Origin: Clostridia bacterium
Lineage (GTDB): Bacteria; Bacillota; Clostridia; Oscillospirales; Acutalibacteraceae
Assembly: GCA_017407755.1 (NCBI GenBank)
Contig: JAFQVY010000010.1
Location: 62,001 to 126,000, forward strand
DNA: 64,000 nucleotides
Reading direction: 5' to 3'
Shown here in pieces: positions 58,478 through 64,000 of the stretch (its first letter is position 1; each line of letters begins with the position of its first letter). The position numbers were made by a program, and so were the translations under genes. Below the pieces are notes generated by a model. The model was not told the DNA's origin and did not search any database. It saw nothing but the letters and a program-made list of their open reading frames with translations.

Positions 58478-59473
58478 ATGGATTATAAAGGACATCTATG
58501 TCCCGTTTGCAACAAGCCTTTTGAAAAAGGCGACGATGTGGTAGTTTGCCCTATATGCGGTACTCCTCACCACAGAGCCTGCTATGAAGAAATAGGCAAT
58601 TGTATAAATTTAAACCGACACCGCGAAAAATACGATTATGCCCGCGAATGTGAGGTTAACTCTGTTGACTCAGAGGCTGTCTGCTCCTTTTGCGGTGCAA
58701 AGAATCCTGCCGAAAGCAAATACTGCAACTCCTGCGGTAAGCCTTTAAGCGCCACAGAAAACCCTGCTTATTCTGCACCAAATGCAGAAAGCACTCAGTA
58801 TCCGCAAGGCGGTTTTGGCGGTGCTTTTATAATGGACCCCTTAGGCGGCGTCAATGCTGAGGAAGATTTAGGCGGTGGCGTAAAGGCAAGCGAAGCCGCA
58901 AAGTACGTTAAGTCTTCAACGCCTTATTTTATCCCTCAGTTTAGACAGCTTAAAGAAAGAGGCAAAACCCGCTTTTCTTTTGTAGGCTTTATTTTTGGCG
59001 GCGGTTGGATGCTGTATCGAAAAATGTACAAGCTGGGTGCTTTCTTTACCGCTTTGCTTGCATTGTTTACTCTTGCTGACCTTTATATGTCAATTTACCA
59101 TAGGGAAGCTGTCGTAGCCGTTAGTGAGAGTTACAGCGATATGCTTAAGAATATGGCGGCGAATTACGGTTTTAATGTTTACGGTGCTTTGGGCGACTTT
59201 TTTGCCTCATTAAGTACCGAGCAGCTTATAATCTGCATTGCTTCAACTTCCATTTCTCTGCTTATGATTTTAGTCAGAGTCCTGTGCGGAATTTTCGGCA
59301 ATCGTTGGTATTATAAGCACACTATAAAGACTATCAGCAAAATCAAATCCACCTCAGCTTCAGTTGCTGAAGCTGATACAAAGCTTAACACCAAGGGCGG
59401 TGTTAATGTACCCCTCGCTATTAGCTTAATAGCATCCTATTACATTTTAATTTATTTACCGATGTTTCTTTAA
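58478..59473 (+). CDS. RING-like zinc-finger and zinc-ribbon membrane protein
   Basis: 331 residues. N-terminal RING-finger-type cluster (CPVCNKPFEKGDDVVVCPIC, then GTPHHRACYEEIGNC), a second zinc ribbon (CSFCGAKNP, YCNSCGKPL), a Gly/Pro/Ala linker (about 95-150), then a DUF2628-like membrane part with a double-glycine hairpin (FVGFIFGGGWMLYRKMYK) and three to four TM helices. ATG 58478 follows AAAAGGTGAT. Function unknown; the layout suggests a membrane adaptor. It is followed by galU after 17 bases. Confidence 0.75.
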   Translation: MDYKGHLCPVCNKPFEKGDDVVVCPICGTPHHRACYEEIGNCINLNRHREKYDYARECEVNSVDSEAVCSFCGAKNPAESKYCNSCGKPLSATENPAYSAPNAESTQYPQGGFGGAFIMDPLGGVNAEEDLGGGVKASEAAKYVKSSTPYFIPQFRQLKERGKTRFSFVGFIFGGGWMLYRKMYKLGAFFTALLALFTLADLYMSIYHREAVVAVSESYSDMLKNMAANYGFNVYGALGDFFASLSTEQLIICIASTSISLLMILVRVLCGIFGNRWYYKHTIKTISKIKSTSASVAEADTKLNTKGGVNVPLAISLIASYYILIYLPMFL

Positions 59474-59490
59474 ACTAATGAGGTGCAATT

Positions 59491-60366
59491 ATGAAAATTA
59501 CTAAGGCTGTTATTCCCGCCGCAGGTTTAGGCACAAGAGTACTACCTGCAACAAAAGTTATGCCCAAAGAAATGCTTCCCATTGTTGATAAGCCTGCTAT
59601 TCAGTATATTGTAGAAGAAGCCGCAGCTTCAGGTATTACCGATATTTTAATTATCACAAACCGCGGCAAAGGCTTTATTGAAGACCACTTTGATAAAGCT
59701 CCCGTTCTTCAAGGTATTCTTGAAAAAGACGGCAAAGACGATTTGCTTTCTACTATCAAGGATTTAGACAAGCTTGCCAATATCCACTATATCCGTCAGA
59801 TTGATACCTTAGGTCTCGGCCACGCTATCAGCAAGGCAAAATCCTTTGTTTGCGGCGAGCCTTTTGCGGTTCTTTACGGTGACGACGTTGTAGTTGGCGG
59901 CGAAAAACCTGCTACTCAGGAGCTTATCGAGGCTTACGGTGCCTACGGCAAAGGTGTTTTAGGTATTAAACCTGTTACAAAAGAAGCAATCCGCAACTAT
60001 AGCTCGGTTAAAGTTGAAAATATCAGGGACAATATTTTTAAATGTACTGATATGGTTGAAAAACCTCAGCGTGACGAGGACGTTTTGTCCCTTTATTCAA
60101 TTTTAGGCAGATGTGTTCTGCCACCTGAGATTTTCGACATTCTTGCCCATACAAAGCCCGGTGCAAAGAACGAAATTCAGCTTACAGATGCAATGCGCGA
60201 ACTTGCAATTACAGAGGGAATGACCGCCGTTGAATATACAGGCACCCGCTATGATATCGGCAACAAGTTTGGTATTATGCAGGCGGCTATTGAAATTGGT
60301 CTTAGCCACCCCGAAATCGGCAATTGTTTAAGAGAATATCTTAAAAATTTTGCCAAAACTTTATAA
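59491..60366 (+). CDS. galU: UTP--glucose-1-phosphate uridylyltransferase
   Basis: Makes UDP-glucose for glycolipids, teichoic acids and exopolysaccharide. 291 residues. Nucleotide-binding AVIPAAGLGTRVLPATKVMPKE split over the N-terminus, PAIQYIVEEA, GLGHAISKAK, the catalytic region LYGDDVV and VEKPQ, and IQLTDAMREL. The position after an envelope gene fits surface glycan synthesis. Confidence 0.96.
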   Translation: MKITKAVIPAAGLGTRVLPATKVMPKEMLPIVDKPAIQYIVEEAAASGITDILIITNRGKGFIEDHFDKAPVLQGILEKDGKDDLLSTIKDLDKLANIHYIRQIDTLGLGHAISKAKSFVCGEPFAVLYGDDVVVGGEKPATQELIEAYGAYGKGVLGIKPVTKEAIRNYSSVKVENIRDNIFKCTDMVEKPQRDEDVLSLYSILGRCVLPPEIFDILAHTKPGAKNEIQLTDAMRELAITEGMTAVEYTGTRYDIGNKFGIMQAAIEIGLSHPEIGNCLREYLKNFAKTL

Positions 60367-60404
60367 TCGGTGAATTTTCTGCTTTTGAAAGGAGCATACA
60401 TATT

Positions 60405-60677
60405 ATGAAAGCAGTTGTTACAGTTTTAGGTAAAGATACCGTCGGCATTCTTGCAAAGGTATCTACATTTTGTGCAGAGCGTAATATGAACGTTGTTGAG
60501 GTAACTCAGAGCGTTTTACAGGATATGTTCGCAATGGTAATGCTTGTTGAGCTTGACCGTGCAAACGTTCCTTCTTTTGAAAAGCTCAACGCTGATTTTG
60601 ATGAATTCGGCACTTCCATAGGCACAAAGATTCACATTATGCATGAGGACATCTTTAACAGTATGCATAAGATTTGA
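60405..60677 (+). CDS. ACT-domain protein (UPF0237)
   Basis: 90 residues forming a single ACT domain (KAVVTVLGKDTVGILAKVST, then NVVEVTQSVLQDMFAMVM). Such proteins bind amino acids or regulate partners. RBS AAAGGAG. It is 9 bases before the UPF0210 gene, a pairing conserved across Firmicutes and archaea that implies a joint but undefined function. Confidence 0.9.
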   Translation: MKAVVTVLGKDTVGILAKVSTFCAERNMNVVEVTQSVLQDMFAMVMLVELDRANVPSFEKLNADFDEFGTSIGTKIHIMHEDIFNSMHKI

Positions 60678-60686
60678 GGTATATAA

Positions 60687-62045
60687 ATGTTAGAAACCAA
60701 AGATATTTTAGAAACCATAAATATGATAGATAACGAGCATCTTGATGTCCGTACAGTTACTATGGGTATTTCCTTGCTCGACTGCATCGACAGCGATATT
60801 AATAAGGCCTGCGATAAGGTGTACGACAAAATCTGCCGTTACGCTGAAGACCTTGTTAAAACCGCTAACGATATTTCAAGTGAATACGGTATTCCTATTA
60901 TTAATAAGCGAATTTCCGTAACCCCCATTGCAAACATTGCCGCCGCTTGCCAAAACAGCGGTGTAGTAAAGTTTGCCCATACTCTCGATAAAGCAGCCGA
61001 AACCTTAGGCGTTGACTTTATCGGCGGATATTCAGCATTAGTTCAGAAAGGCTTTGCCGCAGGCGACTTTGCTCTTATAGAAAGTATTCCTCAGGCACTT
61101 GCCGAAACTAAAAAAGTTTGTTCCTCTGTTAATATCGGCTCTACAAAAGCCGGTATCAATATGGACGCTGTAAAAATGATGGGTCAGGCTATTAAGTCTG
61201 CCGCTGAGCTCACTGCTGACAATAACTGTCTTGGTGCCGCAAAGCTTGTAGTTTTCTGCAACGCTCCGGAGGATAATCCATTTATGGCAGGTGCATTTCA
61301 CGGCGTCGGCGAAGCTGACTGTGTTATTAACGTAGGCGTTTCAGGTCCCGGTGTAGTAAGAGCAGCTCTTACAAAGTGTGACGGTTATGATTTAAGCCAG
61401 GTTGCTGACGAAATCAAACGTACTGCCTTTAAGATTACAAGAATGGGGCAGCTTGTTGCTCAGCAGGCTTCTAAGCGTCTTTGTGTGCCCTTTGGTATTG
61501 TTGACCTTTCACTTGCTCCCACTCCTGCAGTAGGCGACTCTGTTGCCTATATCTTAGAGGAAATGGGTCTGGAAGTTTGCGGTTGCCACGGTACAACTGC
61601 CGCTTTGGCACTTCTTAACGATGCAGTTAAAAAAGGCGGCGTTATGGCTTCTTCTCACGTTGGCGGTCTTTCAGGTGCATTTATTCCTGTTTCTGAAGAT
61701 GCAGGTATGATTCACGCCGCTGAGGTAGGTGCTCTTGATATTACAAAGCTTGAGGCTATGACTGCAGTTTGCTCCGTCGGTCTTGATATGATTATCATTC
61801 CCGGTGATACAACCCCTGAGGTCATTTCTGCAATTATTGCTGACGAAGCCGCCATCGGTATGGTTAACTCTAAAACCACCGCTGTTCGTCTTATTCCTGC
61901 AATCGGCAAGGGAGTAGGGGACACACTTGATTTCGGCGGTCTTTTAGGTTACGGTCCCGTAATGCCTGTTCGAAGCGGTTCACCTGCAAAGTTCATTAAC
62001 CGCCGCGGCAGAATTCCTGCACCTATGCAGAGTCTCAAAAACTGA
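60687..62045 (+). CDS. UPF0210 (PFL/DUF711) family protein
   Basis: 452 residues of the UPF0210 family, formerly named PFL family for a structural similarity to glycyl radical enzymes but without a glycyl radical motif. Marks: [17 protein letters not shown] near the start, [22 protein letters not shown] split over the centre, and the end [15 protein letters not shown]. Known structures are fold-related to formate lyase; the reaction is unknown. Partner of the ACT protein upstream. Confidence 0.92.
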   Translation: MLETKDILETINMIDNEHLDVRTVTMGISLLDCIDSDINKACDKVYDKICRYAEDLVKTANDISSEYGIPIINKRISVTPIANIAAACQNSGVVKFAHTLDKAAETLGVDFIGGYSALVQKGFAAGDFALIESIPQALAETKKVCSSVNIGSTKAGINMDAVKMMGQAIKSAAELTADNNCLGAAKLVVFCNAPEDNPFMAGAFHGVGEADCVINVGVSGPGVVRAALTKCDGYDLSQVADEIKRTAFKITRMGQLVAQQASKRLCVPFGIVDLSLAPTPAVGDSVAYILEEMGLEVCGCHGTTAALALLNDAVKKGGVMASSHVGGLSGAFIPVSEDAGMIHAAEVGALDITKLEAMTAVCSVGLDMIIIPGDTTPEVISAIIADEAAIGMVNSKTTAVRLIPAIGKGVGDTLDFGGLLGYGPVMPVRSGSPAKFINRRGRIPAPMQSLKN

Positions 62046-62115
62046 TTTTCGTCAAATTCATTATTATTTTTATAAAAAACTTTTAATTTCCGTTAATTTG
62101 ATGGGTTTAAAAGTA

Positions 62116-62144
62116 TTGACAAAATATTCATATTATTATATAAT
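62116..62144 (+). promoter_or_regulatory. Promoter for the Arg-His-Lys tRNA operon
   Basis: TTGACA (62116-62121), 17-base spacer, TATAAT (62139-62144), consensus at both hexamers. Confidence 0.9.
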
Positions 62145-62173
62145 AATCAGGCTGTGATTTTCATAGCCTCTAT

Positions 62174-62250
62174 GCGTCAATAGCTCAGCAGGATAGAGCA
62201 ACTGCCTTCTAAGCAGTAGGTCCGGGGTTCGAGTCCCTGTTGGCGCGCCA
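62174..62250 (+). tRNA. tRNA-Arg(TCT)
   Basis: 77 bases with encoded CCA. Acceptor GCGTCAA pairs with TTGGCGC, discriminator G. Anticodon loop CTTCTAA gives TCT. GGTTCGAGTCC T arm present. Confidence 0.95.
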
Positions 62251-62255
62251 TTTAT

Positions 62256-62333
62256 GGTGACTATAGCTTAGTTGGTTAAAGCGCCAGGTTGTGGCCCTGG
62301 AGACCGCCGGTTCGAATCCGGCTAGCCACCCCA
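62256..62333 (+). tRNA. tRNA-His(GTG)
   Basis: 78 bases with CCA. Extra 5' G (-1) at 62256 opposite C73, the tRNA-His identity pair. Anticodon loop TTGTGGC gives GTG. Acceptor GTGACTA with TAGCCAC has an A4-C69 mismatch. Confidence 0.93.
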
Positions 62334-62336
62334 TCT

Positions 62337-62412
62337 GATCCATTAGCTCAGTTGGCAGAGCACTTGACTTTTAATCAAGGTGTCCGGAGTTCGAATCTCC
62401 GATGGATCACCA
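62337..62412 (+). tRNA. tRNA-Lys(TTT)
   Basis: 76 bases with CCA. Acceptor GATCCAT with ATGGATC, discriminator A. Anticodon loop CTTTTAA gives TTT. Confidence 0.95.
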
Positions 62413-62441
62413 AAACCTCCGAAAATATTCGGAGGTTTTTT
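62412..62441 (+). terminator. Terminator of the Arg-His-Lys tRNA operon
   Basis: AAAACCTCCGAA/TTCGGAGGTTTT stem (62412-62423 with 62428-62439) with a 4-base loop, ending in a T run. Confidence 0.9.
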
Positions 62442-62443
62442 AC

Positions 62444-62475
62444 TTGATTTTTATTTAGTATTATGTTAGTATAAA
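62444..62475 (+). promoter_or_regulatory. Weak promoter candidate for tRNA-Gln
   Basis: TATAAA at 62470-62475 with TTGATT at 62444-62449; the 20-base spacing is too long for a good promoter. The tRNA could also be reached by read-through. Confidence 0.3.
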
Positions 62476-62491
62476 AAAGCAAATTTAATAT

Positions 62492-62567
62492 TGGGCTGTA
62501 GCCAAGCGGTAAGGCAACGGACTTTGACTCCGTCATCCCGTGGGTTCGAATCCCGCCAGCCCAGCCA
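62492..62567 (+). tRNA. tRNA-Gln(TTG)
   Basis: 76 bases with CCA. Acceptor TGGGCTG with CAGCCCA, discriminator G. Anticodon loop CTTTGAC gives TTG. Confidence 0.95.
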
Positions 62568-62568
62568 T

Positions 62569-62600
62569 AAAATAGTCTGTACGTTTGTACAGACTATTTT
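62569..62600 (+). terminator. Terminator after tRNA-Gln
   Basis: Perfect 14-bp stem AAAATAGTCTGTAC/GTACAGACTATTTT (62569-62582 with 62587-62600), GTTT loop. The T run is part of the stem. Confidence 0.8.
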
Positions 62601-62650
62601 AACTATCAATACGGGATTCGCTTTCGATTCTCTGCATCCTACGTTAGAAT

Positions 62651-62682
62651 AAAAAAGACGGCATCCTTTTCAGGACGCCGTC
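62651..62682 (-). terminator. Terminator of tRNA-Gly
   Basis: Minus strand: GACGGCGTCC with GGATGCCGTC, one G-U pair, followed by TTTTTT. Confidence 0.85.
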
Positions 62683-62691
62683 ATTTATTTA

Positions 62692-62765
62692 TGGAGCGGA
62701 TGAAGGGAATCGAACCCTCACGATCAGCTTGGAAGGCTGAAGTTCTACCACTAAACTACATCCGC
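62692..62765 (-). tRNA. tRNA-Gly(TCC)
   Basis: 74 bases with CCA on the minus strand. Acceptor GCGGATG with CATCCGC, discriminator T. Anticodon loop CTTCCAA gives TCC. It converges with the other four tRNA genes. Confidence 0.95.
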
Positions 62766-62831
62766 ATATCGTCAACGCCAATGATTATATCACAGCGCAG
62801 ACGTATTTGTCAACAAAATTTGTGTCAAAAT

Positions 62832-63233
62832 TTACTGCTGACTTGAGTCGATTCTGTAAATGTTTTGGGAATCAATATCAATGTTGGGAATGATAATAGG
62901 CTTAATACCTGCATTAGCAGTAACTGTTGTAACCAAAGCCTTAACATAAGGGTAAAGAATCTTAAAGCTTTCTGTATGAATCATTTCCTTTGTTGCACCG
63001 GGTGCATAGGAAAAAATACCAACAACAACTACTTTGATGTTAAGCTTCTTGTCCTCAGATGTGTCACCGGTTTCTACTTCAAACTCGCCGCGGCAAACAT
63101 TGCCCTGACCGTCTTTAGGGTACTTAACATTGTAAGAAAATTTATTACCGATTTTAATTTGCATATTTGGGTCCAAACGGTTAAAAAAGTTAATATCTGA
63201 AACTGTATAAGCCTTAAGCTCACAACAAGCCAT
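62832..63233 (-). CDS. SecB-like small protein
   Basis: 133 residues, no signal peptide. The pattern matches a SecB-type chaperone fold: four beta strands (IKIGNKFSYNVKYP, CRGEFEVETG, LNIKVVVVGIFSYAPG) followed by helices with ILYPYVKALVTTVTANAGIK and a final PIIIPNIDI, the SecB end pattern. True SecB delivers preproteins to SecA in Proteobacteria. Short SecB-like proteins in Firmicutes are of unclear role, some linked to toxin-antitoxin or phage modules; no toxin gene is next to it here. Promoter TTGATT-16-TATAAT (63294-63267) precedes it; start after GAGGAG. Confidence 0.7.
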   Translation of the reverse strand: MACCELKAYTVSDINFFNRLDPNMQIKIGNKFSYNVKYPKDGQGNVCRGEFEVETGDTSEDKKLNIKVVVVGIFSYAPGATKEMIHTESFKILYPYVKALVTTVTANAGIKPIIIPNIDIDSQNIYRIDSSQQ

Positions 63234-63266
63234 AAAAACAACTCCTCAAGATATAAGATTAAGTAA

Positions 63267-63294
63267 ATTATAGCACAATGTAACAAAAAATCAA
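63267..63294 (-). promoter_or_regulatory. Promoter for the SecB-like gene
   Basis: Minus strand: TTGATT (63294-63289), 16-base spacer, TATAAT (63272-63267). Confidence 0.7.
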
Positions 63295-63346
63295 TACGCT
63301 TGTGTTATTTTTCTACAATGTTTGTGAAAAAATATTTAGATTTTAC

Positions 63347-63375
63347 TTGCTTTTCTACTCGTATAGTAGTATAAT
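63347..63375 (+). promoter_or_regulatory. Promoter for the dockerin-like secreted protein
   Basis: TTGCTT (63347-63352), 17-base spacer, TATAAT (63370-63375), followed by a leader and AGGAGATG ahead of ATG 63423. Confidence 0.75.
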
Positions 63376-63422
63376 GAACAATGCAGTTTGTTCTGTAAAA
63401 ATTATGTTAGGAGATGAATTCT

Positions 63423-64000
63423 ATGAAAAACCAGTTCGCAAAAATCGTTGCAGTTCTCATGGTTCTTGCTATGGCTGTATCCGTTTTTGGTCTTTGCGCT
63501 TCTGCTGCAGAGGAAACAACTGAGGCTCAGGTAGCTCTTTTAGGTGACGTAAACCTCGACGGTAAGGTTACAATTCAGGACGCTACTCTCGTTCAGAAGG
63601 CTATCGCTAAGCTCGCAACTCTTGATGAGGTTCAGACAGCTGTTGCTGACGCTTTCGAAGATGGCACTGTTAACGTTAAGGACGCTACAGCTATCCAGAA
63701 GTGGATTGCTAAGTTCGAGGACGCTAACCAGAACATCGGCAAACCCCTCGGTTCTACCAACGATGAGGCAACACCTGAGGAGTCTACTCCCGAAGAGTCC
63801 ACACCTGAGGAGTCTACTCCCGAAGAGTCCACACCTGAGGAGTCTACACCTGAGGAAGCTACAAAGGATGAGGACGTTGTAGATCCTTCTACAAAGGACG
63901 AGGAAACTCCTGTTGAGCCTGAAGTTCCTGCAACAGAGGAAGAAGCAACTAAGGATCAGGCTACTGTTGACGAGCCCACAACTACTTACAACGTAGCAGG
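63423..64000 (+). CDS. Secreted dockerin-like protein with PEEST repeats, 3' end outside window
   Basis: Open from ATG 63423 to the window edge (192 codons seen). Signal peptide about 1-29 (cleavage after CASA). Dockerin-like pair of calcium-loop/helix repeats about 41-97: GDVNLDGKVTIQDATLVQKA and a second copy, degenerate in its loop (EDGTVNVKDATAIQKWI). Then a Pro/Glu/Ser/Thr linker containing six five-residue PEEST-type repeats and further acidic stretches. The functional domain lies beyond the window. RBS AGGAGATG 5' of the ATG. The linker codons alternate between two synonymous sets. Confidence 0.9.
   Translation, partial: MKNQFAKIVAVLMVLAMAVSVFGLCASAAEETTEAQVALLGDVNLDGKVTIQDATLVQKAIAKLATLDEVQTAVADAFEDGTVNVKDATAIQKWIAKFEDANQNIGKPLGSTNDEATPEESTPEESTPEESTPEESTPEESTPEEATKDEDVVDPSTKDEETPVEPEVPATEEEATKDQATVDEPTTTYNVA
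63774..63863 (+). repeat. Tandem 15-bp repeat encoding PEEST units
   Basis: Six consecutive 15-base units (P-E-E-S-T, the last P-E-E-A-T). Units 1-4 alternate CCT-GAG-GAG-TCT-ACT and CCC-GAA-GAG-TCC-ACA, giving a 30-base higher-order period. Likely prone to copy-number change by slippage or recombination, in frame. Confidence 0.9.

Noticed and set aside
60687-62045. Second pyruvate formate-lyase
   Set aside because: No radical-glycine motif and no active-site cysteine pair; it matches UPF0210 instead.
63632-63832. Minus-strand Val-Asp-Ser-Ser-Gly repeat open frame
   Set aside because: It is only the reverse complement of the PEEST repeat; no promoter or ribosome site.
63774-63863. Possible CRISPR or satellite array
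   Set aside because: The units are contiguous 15-mers without spacers and keep the reading frame, so it is a coding repeat.

Overview
The window reads as a chromosomal segment of a spore-forming, anaerobic, low-to-moderate G+C Firmicute, most likely a gut Oscillospiraceae/Ruminococcaceae-type Clostridium relative. The evidence is the mix of sporulation genes (spoIIR, spoIIGA-sigE, spmA-spmB, a SpoVAF/GerA-type gene), a pyruvate formate-lyase pair behind a ZTP riboswitch, a bacterial V-type ATPase operon, AddAB instead of RecBCD, ECF transporter genes, and two secreted proteins with dockerin-like modules, one joined to a starch-binding-like module. Almost every gene is recognisable core genome. 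I see no phage, insertion sequence, CRISPR array or defence island.

Layout. 1-2600: end of an exopolysaccharide cluster (sugar transferase, Wzy/ligase-like polymerase, orphan LURP-one/tubby-like protein). 2600-5800: Lrp regulator, class I aminotransferase, ispE, spoIIR. 5850-14340: addB-addA and a secreted dockerin/CBM/esterase. 14440-20590: nusB, a TsaD-like paralogue, xseA, dnaE. 20660-23440: pfkA and a MORN-repeat protein. 23470-24974 (minus): sigE and spoIIGA. 25230-33790: nine-gene V-ATPase operon H-I-K-E-C-F-A-B-D. The c-subunit carries the residues that bind sodium in the Enterococcus hirae enzyme.

33920-39910: LCP-family cell-wall ligase, DUF2804 protein, small lipoprotein, dCMP deaminase, AbrB-like regulator with a zinc ribbon, spmA-spmB and a SpoVAF-like gene. 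Two promoter-proximal Spo0A-box matches and a SigG-like promoter lie here. 40020-43170: promoter, ZTP riboswitch with overlapping terminator, pflB, pflA. 43220-55940: a long plus-strand run with ruvC-ruvA-ruvB, glmM, an rRNA-type methyltransferase, ecfA1-ecfA2-ecfT, truA, a DUF5711 protein, a CvpA-like protein, a CDP-alcohol phosphatidyltransferase and a clpE-like unfoldase. 55980-58340 (minus): apgM and prfB. 58480-62050: RING/zinc-ribbon membrane protein, galU, ACT protein, UPF0210 protein. 62170-62770: five tRNA genes (Arg, His, Lys, Gln on plus; Gly on minus). 62830-64000: a SecB-like protein (minus) and a truncated secreted dockerin-like protein.

How they connect. SpoIIR, SpoIIGA and SigE are consecutive steps of one forespore-to-mother-cell signal, all within 20 kb. 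SpmAB and the SpoVAF-like protein act later in the same programme. PflB/PflA and glycolytic PfkA and ApgM fit sugar fermentation. A V-ATPase would set the ion gradient in such a fermenter. The longest stretches without a protein gene are the tRNA cluster (62046-62831) and the pfl leader (39909-40200); both are explained below. Start codons were adjusted to Shine-Dalgarno positions where the longest reading frame was implausible. All family assignments come from reading the sequence, without database searches.
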